From NCBI GenBank assembly GCA_035534435.1, contig DATLRX010000035.1:40702-104701 (forward strand): a DNA stretch of 64,000 bases, given 5' to 3'. The notes beneath the pieces are model-generated. The model had not been told where the DNA came from. It made no database searches and was given only the letters and a program-made list of their open reading frames with translations. The position numbers and the translations under genes were made by a program. Within the stretch, counting starts at the first letter, position 1; each line of letters starts with the position of its first letter. Positions 31,842 to 41,894 of this stretch are shown here, piece after piece. This DNA is from Palsa-851 sp035534435 (GTDB taxonomy: Bacteria; Chloroflexota; Dormibacteria; Aeolococcales; Aeolococcaceae).

Positions 31842-33335
31842 ATGGCAACGATCAGCAGGTCCGCGTCCCGCCGCAGGCGGCGCTCGCGGTACAACGTCTT
31901 TCCGAGATGGATCACGCGCAAGCGGGTGATCCTCTCCCTGACGTTGGTGTTCTCGCTGCTCTTCGCGAGCGCCGTGGTGTACGGCGTGCGCCTGTCCTTC
32001 GCGCTCGCGAAGACGTTTCACACGAGTCCGATCAGCGCCGCGCTGAATGCGCTCGGCGGCGGTGGTGGTTCGGCGATCGACCGGGAACGCCGGAGCCTCC
32101 AGCGCATCAACATCGTCCTGTACGGCTATGGCGGTGCGCAGCACTCGGGGGGTGATCTCACCGACTCGATCATGGTCGTTTCCATCCAGCCGATCGCCAA
32201 CCACCCGCCCCAGGTCGCCGAGATCTCCATTCCGCGGGACTGGTACGTTCGCATTCCGCTCAAGAACGGGCAGGCGACTGATCAGCGGATCAACTTCGCG
32301 TACGCCGCCGGGATTCTCGGCGAGGGGCCGGAACCGGCGAGCTCTGTCGATGCGGGGGCCGCAGTCGCCGATCCGCTCATCGAGCATCTGCTCGGCGTGG
32401 GGATCAACTACTTCGTCGGGGTCAACTTCGACGCGTTCAAGCAGGCCGTGAACGCAGTGGGCGGCATCAACATCGATGTGCCCACCGGATTCACCGACTA
32501 TCAGTACCCGGCCGGTGAATGCGACCTGGGCAACTGCGCGTACGAGACCGTGCGTTTCAAGGCCGGCGAGCAGCACATGACCGGGGCGACAGCCCTCATC
32601 TACGCGCGGTCGCGCCACGGCAACAACGGCCAGGGATCGGACTTCGCGCGGAGCCGGCGGCAGCAGCAGATCATCGTGGCGCTGAGGTCGCAGCTCGAGA
32701 GCATCGGTGGCATCGGGCAACTACCGGATGTGATCAGCGCGCTCGGCGACAACGTGATGACGAACCTGACGATCAGCGATGCGGAAGCGCTCTACGGTCT
32801 CGTGCAGGGAGTCAACCCGGCAACCATCGAGCACGTCAGCATCGACGACTCCAACTTCCTCTACGACTGCCAGTACCCGACCAAATGCGGCGGGTACTAC
32901 CTCTACGCGGACGACTCGAGCCTTCACGAGTTGAACCACTACGTGCAGGACATCTTCCCGCCCGAGGCGGCGCTCGCTGACGCCGCCAAGATCAAGTTCG
33001 TCGATGCCAGCGGCGGGGGGAACCACGCCGCGGCGCGCTGGGCCGGGATCATGAACATGGTCGGCTTTGCGACCGTCGACGGCGGCAAGCAGGCCCGGCA
33101 AGCGGTGACGCAGGTCATCGACAACAGCGGAGGCGCGGACGCCGCCGCTGCGGCGTGGCTGGCCGCATACTTCGGCGTCAGCGTGACCACCGTACCTCCG
33201 ACGACACCTGTGCCCGCAGCGAGCGGAGCAGCCGCTCCGACCGCGACACCGGTGGCTCCGGCGGGCGGCGTCACCGTGGTGCTGGGCAGTGCTGAGGAGC
33301 AGGCGTTCCTCGGTGACCCGGGGATCGCCAACTAG
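31842..33335 (+). CDS. LytR-CpsA-Psr (LCP) family protein with LytR_C domain
   Basis: A 497-residue membrane-anchored LCP protein; these ligate undecaprenyl-linked glycopolymers to peptidoglycan. A basic cytoplasmic start (SRSASRRRRRSRY) precedes one membrane segment (~28-50). The LCP domain shows NIVLYGYGGAQHSGGDLTDS, ISIPRDWYVRIP, FVGVNFDAFKQAVNAVGGIN and YARSRHGNNGQGSDFARSRR with the Arg cluster that holds the pyrophosphate. A C-terminal LytR_C-like domain (KIKFVDASGGGNHAAARW...) and an Ala/Pro/Thr tail follow. ATG 31842 is chosen on codon quality; a GTG at 31719, 9 nt after TACGCT, is in frame but its 41 codons look non-coding. Confidence 0.87.
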   Translation: MATISRSASRRRRRSRYNVFPRWITRKRVILSLTLVFSLLFASAVVYGVRLSFALAKTFHTSPISAALNALGGGGGSAIDRERRSLQRINIVLYGYGGAQHSGGDLTDSIMVVSIQPIANHPPQVAEISIPRDWYVRIPLKNGQATDQRINFAYAAGILGEGPEPASSVDAGAAVADPLIEHLLGVGINYFVGVNFDAFKQAVNAVGGINIDVPTGFTDYQYPAGECDLGNCAYETVRFKAGEQHMTGATALIYARSRHGNNGQGSDFARSRRQQQIIVALRSQLESIGGIGQLPDVISALGDNVMTNLTISDAEALYGLVQGVNPATIEHVSIDDSNFLYDCQYPTKCGGYYLYADDSSLHELNHYVQDIFPPEAALADAAKIKFVDASGGGNHAAARWAGIMNMVGFATVDGGKQARQAVTQVIDNSGGADAAAAAWLAAYFGVSVTTVPPTTPVPAASGAAAPTATPVAPAGGVTVVLGSAEEQAFLGDPGIAN

Positions 33336-33370
33336 CGTTCGAAACAGACGACTGCAGCGGGGATGAGGAT

Positions 33371-34411
33371 GTGAGCCTGAGAATCGCGGTGCTGACGGGC
33401 GGCGGTGACGCACCTGGCCTCAACGCGGCCATACGCGCGATCGGCCGGCGCGCGCTGACCGCCGGGGACACGCTGTTCGGGATACGCAACGGGTGGGCAG
33501 GCGTGCTCGGCGACGGCGACGTGGTCGCCCTGGAACGCCCGCGGCTCTCGGGCATCCTCCAGCTTGGCGGCACGATGCTCGGCAGCTCACGAGTCAATCC
33601 GATGAAGGTCGACGGTGGCATCGCGGACGTCATGCGCAACATGGAGCGGCTGCGCCTCGACGCGCTTGTCGCCATCGGTGGCGATGACACGCTGAGCGTC
33701 GCCGCGCGCCTCGCCGACCAGAAGGCTCGAGTCGTCGGTGTCCCCAAGACGATGGACAACGATTTGAGCGTCACCGACTACTGCATCGGGTTCGACAGCG
33801 CGGTGAGCGTCGTCACCGAAGCGCTCGATCGCCTGCACACCACCGCGACGTCGCACCACCGCGTCATGGTCTGCGAGGTCATGGGACGCGACACCGGATG
33901 GGTCGCGGTGATGGGTGGCCTCGCCGGTGGAGCCGACATGATCATCATCCCCGAGTTCGAGGTCACCGTGGATGAGGTCGTCTCGCACCTCGAGGTGCGC
34001 CGGCAGGCGGGCAGCGACTTCAGCATCATCGTCGTCTCCGAGGGTGTCGAGATGCCCGGGCTGCAGAACAAGGATGAGGCGGAGGGCGCTCGCGATGCGT
34101 TCGGGCACGTGCAGCTCAGCCGTCGCGGCGTCGGTGAGACGCTGGCCCGAATCATCGAGGAGCGCACCGGGCACGAGACGCGCGCGACCGTGCTCGGCCA
34201 TGTGCAGCGCGGTGGATCGCCCACCGCATACGACCGCATCTGGGCGACGCGTGTCGGCGCGAAAGCGTATGACCTCATCGTCGAAGGCAGGTTCGGTGAG
34301 ATGCCCGTCGTGCGTGGAGGTGCCGTCGATGTGGCGCGCATCGCCGATGTCGTCGCGGAGCAACGCCGCGTGCCGCGTGAGCTGTACGAGCTCGCGCAGG
34401 TCTTTTACTAG
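33371..34411 (+). CDS. pfkA: 6-phosphofructokinase, residues predict pyrophosphate dependence
   Basis: A 346-residue phosphofructokinase. N-terminal VLTGGGDAPGLNAAIRAIGR, then VAIGGDDTLSVAARLADQ, GVPKTMDNDLSVTDYCIGFD, MGRDTGWVAVMGGLAGGAD and GHVQRGGSPTAYDR. Two positions separate phosphoryl donors: ATP enzymes have GGDGS and PGTIDND, PPi enzymes have GGDD and PKTxDND. This protein has Asp in GGDDT and Lys in PKTMDND, the combination of PPi-dependent group-III enzymes such as that of Amycolatopsis. That would make the reaction reversible and PPi-using (inference from family knowledge). GTG 33371 follows GGGGATGAGGAT. It lies 35 nt after the LCP gene. Confidence 0.92.
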   Translation: MSLRIAVLTGGGDAPGLNAAIRAIGRRALTAGDTLFGIRNGWAGVLGDGDVVALERPRLSGILQLGGTMLGSSRVNPMKVDGGIADVMRNMERLRLDALVAIGGDDTLSVAARLADQKARVVGVPKTMDNDLSVTDYCIGFDSAVSVVTEALDRLHTTATSHHRVMVCEVMGRDTGWVAVMGGLAGGADMIIIPEFEVTVDEVVSHLEVRRQAGSDFSIIVVSEGVEMPGLQNKDEAEGARDAFGHVQLSRRGVGETLARIIEERTGHETRATVLGHVQRGGSPTAYDRIWATRVGAKAYDLIVEGRFGEMPVVRGGAVDVARIADVVAEQRRVPRELYELAQVFY

Positions 34412-35493
34412 CGAGCCATCACCGGGATGCTCGTCAGCGGCGACCACGAGGGCGGAGACGTGGCGTCGAAGTTGAGGTTGCTCGTCACCTGCAGCGGGGC
34501 CGCGGGCGTGGCGGTGAGCGCGCCTTTGAGCCACCAGAGCTCGAAATGGCCCGCACTGTCCGTCGCGTTGTAATACACGAGCCCACTGCCGTCGGGCGCC
34601 CACACCGGCGCGGAGCACAGGCAGTTGTTCACCAACGTGCGTGGAGTCCCGAGCTTCGTCCCGACAAGCGGCGCCACCTCGAGGCGCGTGCTCTGCAGGC
34701 CGGTGCCGCCGATACATATCATCGCGACCATCGTCCCGTCAGGCGAGGGATCAGCCTGTCCGCAGTCCTGCGCCCCCGTGCTGAGGATCGCCGGCTGGAC
34801 CAGCGGTTTCGTCTCCAGCGCGATGAACGAGAACGCGTTCCCGTTCGAGATGGAGTACCTCGAGAACATGACATCGCCGTTCGCCATCGGCACCGGTTCG
34901 ACATCACCGCCGGTGAACGGGTTGGCGGTGGTCAGCCGTTGGTTCGCGAGGGTTCCTGTCAGCGAGCCTGACCAGATCGAGAAATCGACCGCATACGAGC
35001 TCGAGTTCTTCGGCTCGTCATATGCGAAGTACAGCGTGCCGGTGGGGCCGAAGTGCGGCCAGAACATCCAGTGGTTGAGCCATACCTGGGTCACCTTGGA
35101 GGCAACCACCGCGTTGTTGCTCAGCCGGCGGATCACCGTCCCCTGACTGCTGAGCAGGTACAGGTTCGAGTACTCGGCGGAGCGAAGAACAGCCAGGATG
35201 TTCTGCGTACCGGGGACGTACGCGGGCTGCATCCACGTCCCTGCGGTGGTCGATGAATGCAGACTGGTGAAGTACCCGTCGCTCAGTCTGTACAGCTGGC
35301 CGCCCTGCGCGAGGTACAACGTTCCCGGAAGGACGATGGCCGGGCGCGTGGCAGTCGGGACGTACGAGCTCGTCTCCGAATGGATATTCGTCTTTCGTGA
35401 CGCGATCAGCCGGTTCACCCCGAATCCGAACGCGGCCATCAGCGCGAGGAGCGCGACGACGGTGACCGCCCGTCGCACGCGGCGCGATCTCAT
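34408..35493 (-). CDS. membrane-anchored TolB/WD40-like beta-propeller protein
   Basis: A 361-residue protein with a basic start (MRSRRVRRA), one membrane segment (residues ~9-25) and an extracytoplasmic domain of repeated beta blades. Blade-like units include GTLYLAQGGQLYRLSDGYF, NILAVLRSAEYSNLYLLSS, GTLYFAYDEPKNSSSYAVDF, GDVMFSRYSISNGNAFSF and CSAPVWAPDGSGLVYYNATD, the 'APDG' pattern being typical of TolB-type propellers. The function is probably binding rather than catalysis. ATG 35493 overlaps the stop of the upstream LCP gene (ATGA), so it is co-expressed with a cell-wall LCP ligase. Its 3' end overlaps the convergent pfkA stop by 4 nt. Confidence 0.72.
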   Translation of the reverse strand: MRSRRVRRAVTVVALLALMAAFGFGVNRLIASRKTNIHSETSSYVPTATRPAIVLPGTLYLAQGGQLYRLSDGYFTSLHSSTTAGTWMQPAYVPGTQNILAVLRSAEYSNLYLLSSQGTVIRRLSNNAVVASKVTQVWLNHWMFWPHFGPTGTLYFAYDEPKNSSSYAVDFSIWSGSLTGTLANQRLTTANPFTGGDVEPVPMANGDVMFSRYSISNGNAFSFIALETKPLVQPAILSTGAQDCGQADPSPDGTMVAMICIGGTGLQSTRLEVAPLVGTKLGTPRTLVNNCLCSAPVWAPDGSGLVYYNATDSAGHFELWWLKGALTATPAAPLQVTSNLNFDATSPPSWSPLTSIPVMAR

Positions 35494-36530
35494 ACGGCGG
35501 GGAAGTACTTGTGCGTCTCGGGCAGGATGAGATTCCAGTTCGGCGCCAGTGCGTCCTGATTGTCGATCTGGAGGTTCGACGTGTAGGGGGGCGCAAGAAT
35601 GACCTGCTGCACGTTCTGGAGCTGCACGCTGCTCGCGATCGGCAGGAGCGACGCAATCTGGCTGATGCTCATGTCGGTCGAGAAGTCGTTGGCCATCGCG
35701 GTGGCGATGTCGGGCAGGTCGGCGATACCGAGCAGCTTCGCCTTGGCACGCAATGCCAGCAGCACCTGCTGCTGACGTTGCGACCGGCCGAAATCACTTC
35801 GCAGATCGCCGTGCCTCGACCGGACATACTCGAGTGCCTGGATGCCGTTCATGTGCTGTGGGCCGGGAAGGACCGCGACCCGCTCATACGCGTACGGATT
35901 CGTGCCGGAGATGTCCGCGGGGTAGTAGTCGTCCATGACCGGGTTCGTCGCCACGACGTCGATGCCGCCGACCTGGTCGATGAGGTTGACGAGTCCCAAC
36001 AATCCGATCCACGCGTAGTGGTCGATGTGAATATGGAAGTCCTCCTCGACGGTCGCCACAGCACCACTCGCTCCGCCGTGCAGGTACGCGGCGTCGATCT
36101 TCGCGCTCCCGCCCGACGCGAGCGGGACCCACAGATCGCGCGGGATGGACTCCATGACCACGTGACGGGTGGTCGGATTGACGCGGGCGAGGATCATCGA
36201 CTGCGTGAGGACGGTCCCGCCGAATTTCGCGTCGTTGTCGGAACCGAGGAGCAGCACGGTGAACGGGGCTCCCGGCGGAGGTGCCACTGACGGCGGCTGC
36301 GTGGCGGCAGCCGACGCCGACGCTGACGCGCTGGCCCGAGCCGTGGCAGCCGGAGTGATCCGGGTGATCGAGTGGCCCGTGTCCTGGAACGCGGTCACGA
36401 TTGCCGGCATGAAGTAGGCGACCGCCCCAACCGCGCCGGACAGGACGAAACCGAACGCAATCAGGAACCCGAGGAGCACTCGGTTGCGCCCAACGTGATT
36501 GCGGCGCAAGGATGCGCGCTGTCGTCTCAC
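35490..36530 (-). CDS. LytR-CpsA-Psr (LCP) family protein
   Basis: A 346-residue LCP ligase with a basic cytoplasmic start, one membrane segment (~18-40), an Ala/Ser/Thr/Pro linker (ASASASASAAATQPP) and an LCP domain. Domain marks: FTVLLLGSDNDAKFGGTVLT, ESIPRDLWVPLASGGSAKID, DHYAWIGLLGLVNLIDQVGG and EYVRSRHGDLRSDFGRSQRQ. It lacks the LytR_C domain of the other LCP gene, so the two may handle different polymers. GTG 36530 lies 7 nt after TATAAA on the minus strand. It is divergent from meaB by 80 nt. Confidence 0.87.
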   Translation of the reverse strand: MRRQRASLRRNHVGRNRVLLGFLIAFGFVLSGAVGAVAYFMPAIVTAFQDTGHSITRITPAATARASASASASAAATQPPSVAPPPGAPFTVLLLGSDNDAKFGGTVLTQSMILARVNPTTRHVVMESIPRDLWVPLASGGSAKIDAAYLHGGASGAVATVEEDFHIHIDHYAWIGLLGLVNLIDQVGGIDVVATNPVMDDYYPADISGTNPYAYERVAVLPGPQHMNGIQALEYVRSRHGDLRSDFGRSQRQQQVLLALRAKAKLLGIADLPDIATAMANDFSTDMSISQIASLLPIASSVQLQNVQQVILAPPYTSNLQIDNQDALAPNWNLILPETHKYFPAV

Positions 36531-36537
36531 CTGAGGC

Positions 36538-36543
36538 TTTATA
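36538..36543 (-). promoter_or_regulatory. -10 element, leaderless promoter of the LCP/propeller operon
   Basis: TATAAA on the minus strand ends 7 nt before GTG 36530. Confidence 0.45.
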
Positions 36544-36597
36544 ACGAATGCTGCTGACGGCGGGGTTACGGCGTACGGCGCACCGGTGACCCGCCGG

Positions 36598-36603
36598 TAG
36601 ACT
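36598..36603 (+). promoter_or_regulatory. -10 element, leaderless promoter of the meaB-mutase operon
   Basis: TAGACT ends 7 nt before ATG 36611. The gap CGGGCCG has no Shine-Dalgarno. Confidence 0.55.
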
Positions 36604-36610
36604 CGGGCCG

Positions 36611-37563
36611 ATGCCAGAGGCCACGCTCGCCGAACGTCTGGTCGCCGGCGAGACCCGGGCGCTGGCCCGCGCGATCCGCATGGTCGAGGACCGTGATCCG
36701 GGCATCGCGAGTCTCCTGCGCGACCTCCGCGGGCACAACGGCAGGGCTCGCGTGATCGGTCTGACCGGGCCGCCCGGGAGCGGCAAGAGCACGCTCTGCG
36801 ACCAGATCATCGAGCGCTGGCGTGCCTCGGGGCATCTCGTCGGTGTCATCGCCGTCGACCCGTCGAGCCCGTTCACCGGGGGCGCCATCCTCGGGGATCG
36901 GGTGCGGATGGTGCGCCACACCCTCGACCCGGGGGTCTTCATCAGGAGCATGGCCGCCCGCGGCCACCTCGGCGGGCTCGCGGCGGCCGCCAGGGAGGCG
37001 ATCCGGCTCATCGATGCCTCCGGGCGCGATCGCTGCCTGCTGGAGACCGTCGGGGTCGGTCAATCGGAGCTCGAGGTGATGGAGACGGCGGACACGACGA
37101 TCGTGGTGACGACGCCGTCGAGCGGGGATGCGGTCCAGATCATCAAGGCCGGGATCCTCGAGATCGCCGACATCTTCGTGGTGAACAAGGCGGATCTGCC
37201 GGGCGCCGCGAAGGTCGTTCGCGACCTCCGGGAGCTGGTCCGGCACGGCAAGGTCCGCGGTGACTGGTCGCCGCCGGTGATCACCACCACCGCCGCGACC
37301 GGCGAGGGGATCGATGAGCTGGTCGAGGCGATCGACCGCCACGGGGACGTCATCGCGTCCTCCGGCGAGCTGGAGCGCCGTCGGATCGCCCGGCTGCGAG
37401 CGGAGGTCGAGGCCATCGTCGTGGAGCGGTCGGCCGAGCGCGCGCGAAACGCGTTACATGAGGGGAGAATGGGTCAGGAGCTCGCGGGCGACCTGAGCCA
37501 GGTGGACCCGTACGCCCTGGCCGAGCGAATCCTCAACGGCTACACCAAGGAAGCGACCGACTG

Positions 37564-37564
<1 letters not shown>
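36611..37564 (+). CDS. meaB: MeaB/ArgK G3E GTPase, acyl-CoA mutase chaperone
   Basis: A 317-residue P-loop GTPase that gates cobalamin loading and protects B12-dependent acyl-CoA mutases. Walker A GLTGPPGSGKSTLCDQIIE (about residues 53-71), the Mg-binding AVDPSSPFTGGAILGDRVRM, the switch region ETVGVGQSELEVMETADTT and the base-specificity motif VNKADLPGA are all present, with the C-terminal dimerisation helix. The mutase gene begins inside its stop codon (TGATGA), so the pair is translated together, as in other meaB-mutase operons. Confidence 0.95.
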
Positions 37565-39201
<1,637 letters not shown>

Positions 39202-39237
39202 CACCGTTCCTTAACCCCTCCATAAGAAGGCCCCGCG

Positions 39238-39243
39238 TACGCT
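39238..39243 (+). promoter_or_regulatory. -10 element upstream of the PhoB-type regulator
   Basis: TACGCT ends 12 nt before GTG 39256. The spacing predicts a leader of about 5 nt, too short for a Shine-Dalgarno. Confidence 0.4.
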
Positions 39244-39255
39244 CAGACACATATC

Positions 39256-40002
39256 GTGGGAGCCAAGCACATCCTGGTGGTCGAGGACGAGGAGGCGATT
39301 CGGGAAACCCTTCGCTTCAACCTGGTGCGTGAGGGATACCAGGTGAGTCAGGCGAGCACCGGGATCGAAGCGCTCGAGAAGGCTCGCGAGCTCCGTCCGG
39401 ATCTGATCGTCCTCGACCTCATGCTTCCCGAGCTGGGCGGACTCGAGGTGTGCCGGATCCTTCGCCAGGAGACCACGACACCGGTGCTCGTGTTGAGTGC
39501 CCGCGACAGCGAGCTCGACAAGATCGTGGGTCTGCGCGTGGGCGCTGACGACTACATGACCAAGCCGTTCTCCCTTGCGGAGCTCACCGCGCGCGTCATG
39601 GCGCTGCTGCGCCGCGCACATCCGCCGGCAGAGGAGCGCGGCGTCGCGGAGGTCGAGGAGATCGGCGAGCTCCGCTTCGACCGTGGCGCACGCTCAGTTC
39701 GCGTCGGCTCCGAGGAGTTGCGCCTGTCACCGAAGGAGTTCGACCTGCTCTCGTTCCTGCTCGCCAACCCCGGCAGAGTGCACTCGCGCGAGCAGCTCAT
39801 CCGTCGTGTCTGGGGACCGAAGTTCTTTGGTGAGCGCAAGACGGTCGACGTGCACGTGCGCTGGCTCCGGGAGAAGTTCGAGCGGTTCGAGGCGCTGCCC
39901 TTCCGGATCACCACGGTGTACGGGGTGGGCTACCGCCTCGATCGCATCGTTTCGGGGGCCGATGCCGTCCCCGACGGCGTGGCGCTGATCGGCAGACTCT
40001 GA
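39256..40002 (+). CDS. OmpR/PhoB-family response regulator
   Basis: A 248-residue two-domain regulator. The receiver domain (~1-120) has the acidic pair VVEDEEAIRETLRF, phospho-acceptor Asp in DLIVLDLMLPELGG, Ser in VLSARDSELDK and Lys in DDYMTKPFSLAEL. The winged-helix DNA-binding domain (~140-235) has LRLSPKEFDLLSFLLANPGR, REQLIRRVWG, RKTVDVHVRWLREK and TVYGVGYRLD. No sensor kinase gene is in the window. The ppx-phoU-ppk genes immediately downstream suggest a phosphate-starvation regulator (PhoB/RegX3/PhoP type), which is inference from context. Confidence 0.9.
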   Translation: MGAKHILVVEDEEAIRETLRFNLVREGYQVSQASTGIEALEKARELRPDLIVLDLMLPELGGLEVCRILRQETTTPVLVLSARDSELDKIVGLRVGADDYMTKPFSLAELTARVMALLRRAHPPAEERGVAEVEEIGELRFDRGARSVRVGSEELRLSPKEFDLLSFLLANPGRVHSREQLIRRVWGPKFFGERKTVDVHVRWLREKFERFEALPFRITTVYGVGYRLDRIVSGADAVPDGVALIGRL

Positions 40003-40024
40003 ACTGGGAAAAGTCCGTGCTGCC

Positions 40025-40030
40025 TATACT
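40025..40030 (+). promoter_or_regulatory. -10 element upstream of ppx
   Basis: TATACT lies 31 nt before ATG 40062, so the predicted leader of about 25 nt carries the AGGGAG adjacent to the start. It lets ppx be transcribed apart from the regulator. Confidence 0.45.
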
Positions 40031-40061
40031 TGCCGCTCCCGCCCGGGGTCGCAGCAGGGAG

Positions 40062-41636
40062 ATGGCCGCCGTCGAATCCACGCTCGCCGTCATCGATATC
40101 GGGTCGAACTCGGCCCGAATCGCCGTGCTGCGGCTCGATGCCGCCGGCCAACTCGACATCATCTCGGACGCACGGACGTCGCTCCAACTCGCGCGTCACA
40201 TCGATGCCCGGGGTCGCCTCGAACCGAGTGCGGTGACCGCCGCAATCGCGGCCGTCCGTGACTTCCGAGCGGTGGCGGCAGCCGCGGGCGCGGAGCGGAC
40301 CGTCGCCGTCGCAACCGCCGCGATCCGGAGCGCGACCAACCGCGACAGCGTGCTCGCCCGGCTCGAGGCGGACACCGGCCTCGCGATCAAGGCGATCGAT
40401 GGCGACGAGGAGGCGCGCTACGCGTTCCTCGGCGCCGTGCACGGGCTCCCCATCGACACGGGTTTCCTCATCGACGTCGGCGGTGGAAGCTTCGAGCTCG
40501 CGTACTTCGAACGCCGGCGGGCACTCCGCTGGTGGACGTTCGAGCTCGGCTCGCTCGTGGCGACCGATCGTTTCCTGCACAGCGATCCACCCCGCGCGTC
40601 CGAGGTCTCGGACCTTCGCGAGCACGTTGCGCGCACGCTTCGCGACGCCGGCGTGCCCGTGCTGCCCGATGACGCCGGAATGGTCGGCACCGGGGGCACC
40701 GTCCGCAACCTGGCGAAGATCCACATGCGCTCGGTCGGGCACCCGATCGCCCGTGTCGACGGCTATGTCCTGCAGCGCCGTGAGGTGCGAGACGTGACCT
40801 CCCGCCTCGTGAACCGCAATCTCTCCTCGCTGCGCACTGTCCCAGGGCTCTCCACCGACCGCGCCGACTCCATCACGGGCGGAGCGCTCGTGGTTGCCGC
40901 GACGATGGACACGCTCGGAGCGCGGACCCTGATGGTGTCCGGTCACGGTCTTCGTGAGGGGATCGCACTGGCCGCGCTGCACCTCGAGCTCCCCGAGGTC
41001 TGGCAGGTGCGCCGCAGTTCTGTCGCGGCGCTGGCATCGCGCTTCGCCACCTGGGACGAGCAGCGGTCCCGCCGCCGTCAGGAGCTGGTGCGCACGATCC
41101 TCGGCGTCGCCGACCCGACGATGAACGCCGAGATGCGCGAGGTGCTCGACCACGCGACGACGCTGCTCGACGTCGGGCAGAGCATCAACTACTACGACCG
41201 CTGGAGCCACGCCGCGGGAGTCGTGGCGTCCGCCGACCTCCAGGGCTTCACGCATCGAGAGGTCGCGCTGATCGCCACAACGCTCGCCCGGCTCGGGAAG
41301 GGCCGGAGCAACCTGCCTCGCTATGCGCGCCTCTGCACCCGGGACGACATCAAGCGCATCGACCGGCTCGCGGTGGTGCTGGAGCTCGCCGACGAGCTCG
41401 ACCGGCGCGTCAACGGGGGCGAGCTGCCGACGGCGCGTCTCGACGAGCGCCGCAACCGCGTGGTGATCACCACGGGCCTTCCCTACGCCTGGGAACCGAT
41501 CGACCTGGTCAGGCGGTTCCGAACCCGGATGGGTCTGACTCTCAGCCTGCGTCCCACAGAGACGGCGGGTGACCGAACGAGGGCCGGGGATCCTCCAGGC
41601 GCTCGATTGACTGGTAGAGGTCCTCGACGAGGGTGA
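40062..41636 (+). CDS. ppx: Ppx/GppA exopolyphosphatase/pppGpp phosphohydrolase
   Basis: A 524-residue protein. Residues ~5-305 are the ASKHA-fold Ppx/GppA phosphatase: AVIDIGSNSARIAVLRLDAA, VAVATAAIRSATNRDSVLAR, IDGDEEARYAFLGAVHGLP, FLIDVGGGSFELAYFERR and GMVGTGGTVRNLAKIHM. Residues ~320-500 form the helical HD-like C-terminal domain (INYYDRWSHAAGVVASADL, REVALIATTLARLGKGRSN). It hydrolyses polyphosphate from its ends or pppGpp. The last ~30 residues (TETAGDRTRAGDPPG...) are low-complexity and overlap a convergent small gene by 95 nt, so the natural end of the fold is before the annotated stop. Confidence 0.9.
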   Translation: MAAVESTLAVIDIGSNSARIAVLRLDAAGQLDIISDARTSLQLARHIDARGRLEPSAVTAAIAAVRDFRAVAAAAGAERTVAVATAAIRSATNRDSVLARLEADTGLAIKAIDGDEEARYAFLGAVHGLPIDTGFLIDVGGGSFELAYFERRRALRWWTFELGSLVATDRFLHSDPPRASEVSDLREHVARTLRDAGVPVLPDDAGMVGTGGTVRNLAKIHMRSVGHPIARVDGYVLQRREVRDVTSRLVNRNLSSLRTVPGLSTDRADSITGGALVVAATMDTLGARTLMVSGHGLREGIALAALHLELPEVWQVRRSSVAALASRFATWDEQRSRRRQELVRTILGVADPTMNAEMREVLDHATTLLDVGQSINYYDRWSHAAGVVASADLQGFTHREVALIATTLARLGKGRSNLPRYARLCTRDDIKRIDRLAVVLELADELDRRVNGGELPTARLDERRNRVVITTGLPYAWEPIDLVRRFRTRMGLTLSLRPTETAGDRTRAGDPPGARLTGRGPRRG

Positions 41637-41754
41637 TCAGGATCGGCGGAGCCTCACACGCGAACAGCAGTGCCTCGATCGTCGCCACCTGGCGGCGCAG
41701 CCCGTCGATGGTGGCCGTCCGGTCCCAGGGTACCGATTCGACTGCCGCCTGCAC
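41542..41754 (-). CDS. small helical protein, unknown function
   Basis: A 70-residue reading frame with strongly GC third positions, predicted mostly helical: TATIDGLRRQVATIEALLFA and ILITLVEDLYQSIERLEDPR. It has no signal or membrane segment. I know of no family. GTG 41754 lies 7 nt after CATACT on the minus strand, the same geometry as the leaderless genes. It is convergent with ppx, overlapping its low-complexity 3' end, and divergent from phoU. The alternative is that it is an antisense shadow of the ppx tail, but two thirds of it lies outside ppx. Confidence 0.5.
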   Translation of the reverse strand: MQAAVESVPWDRTATIDGLRRQVATIEALLFACEAPPILITLVEDLYQSIERLEDPRPSFGHPPSLWDAG

Positions 41755-41761
41755 GCTCTCG

Positions 41762-41767
41762 AGTATG
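41762..41767 (-). promoter_or_regulatory. possible -10 element of the small gene
   Basis: CATACT on the minus strand ends 7 nt before GTG 41754. Confidence 0.35.
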
Positions 41768-41878
41768 CGGCGACCTCCGAGGGCAAAGCGATTGTGAAAG
41801 CGCTATGGGCCGGGGGAGATCTGATGGTGGTCCACATGCGACATCGAAGATCGCGGGGTACGGAAGCCGTGGGGCAAC

Positions 41879-41884
41879 TAAACT
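41879..41884 (+). promoter_or_regulatory. -10 element of the phoU-ppk operon
   Basis: TAAACT ends 10 nt before ATG 41895. The gap holds only a weak AAAGG. It would drive phoU, ppk, the CYTH-CHAD gene and sixA. Confidence 0.5.
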
Positions 41885-41894
41885 CAAAGGTCAC

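Noticed and set aside
39205..39237. Pho box upstream of the PhoB-type regulator (TTAACCCC...ATAAG)
   Set aside because: Only a vague resemblance to known Pho boxes; no clear direct repeat at 11-nt spacing.
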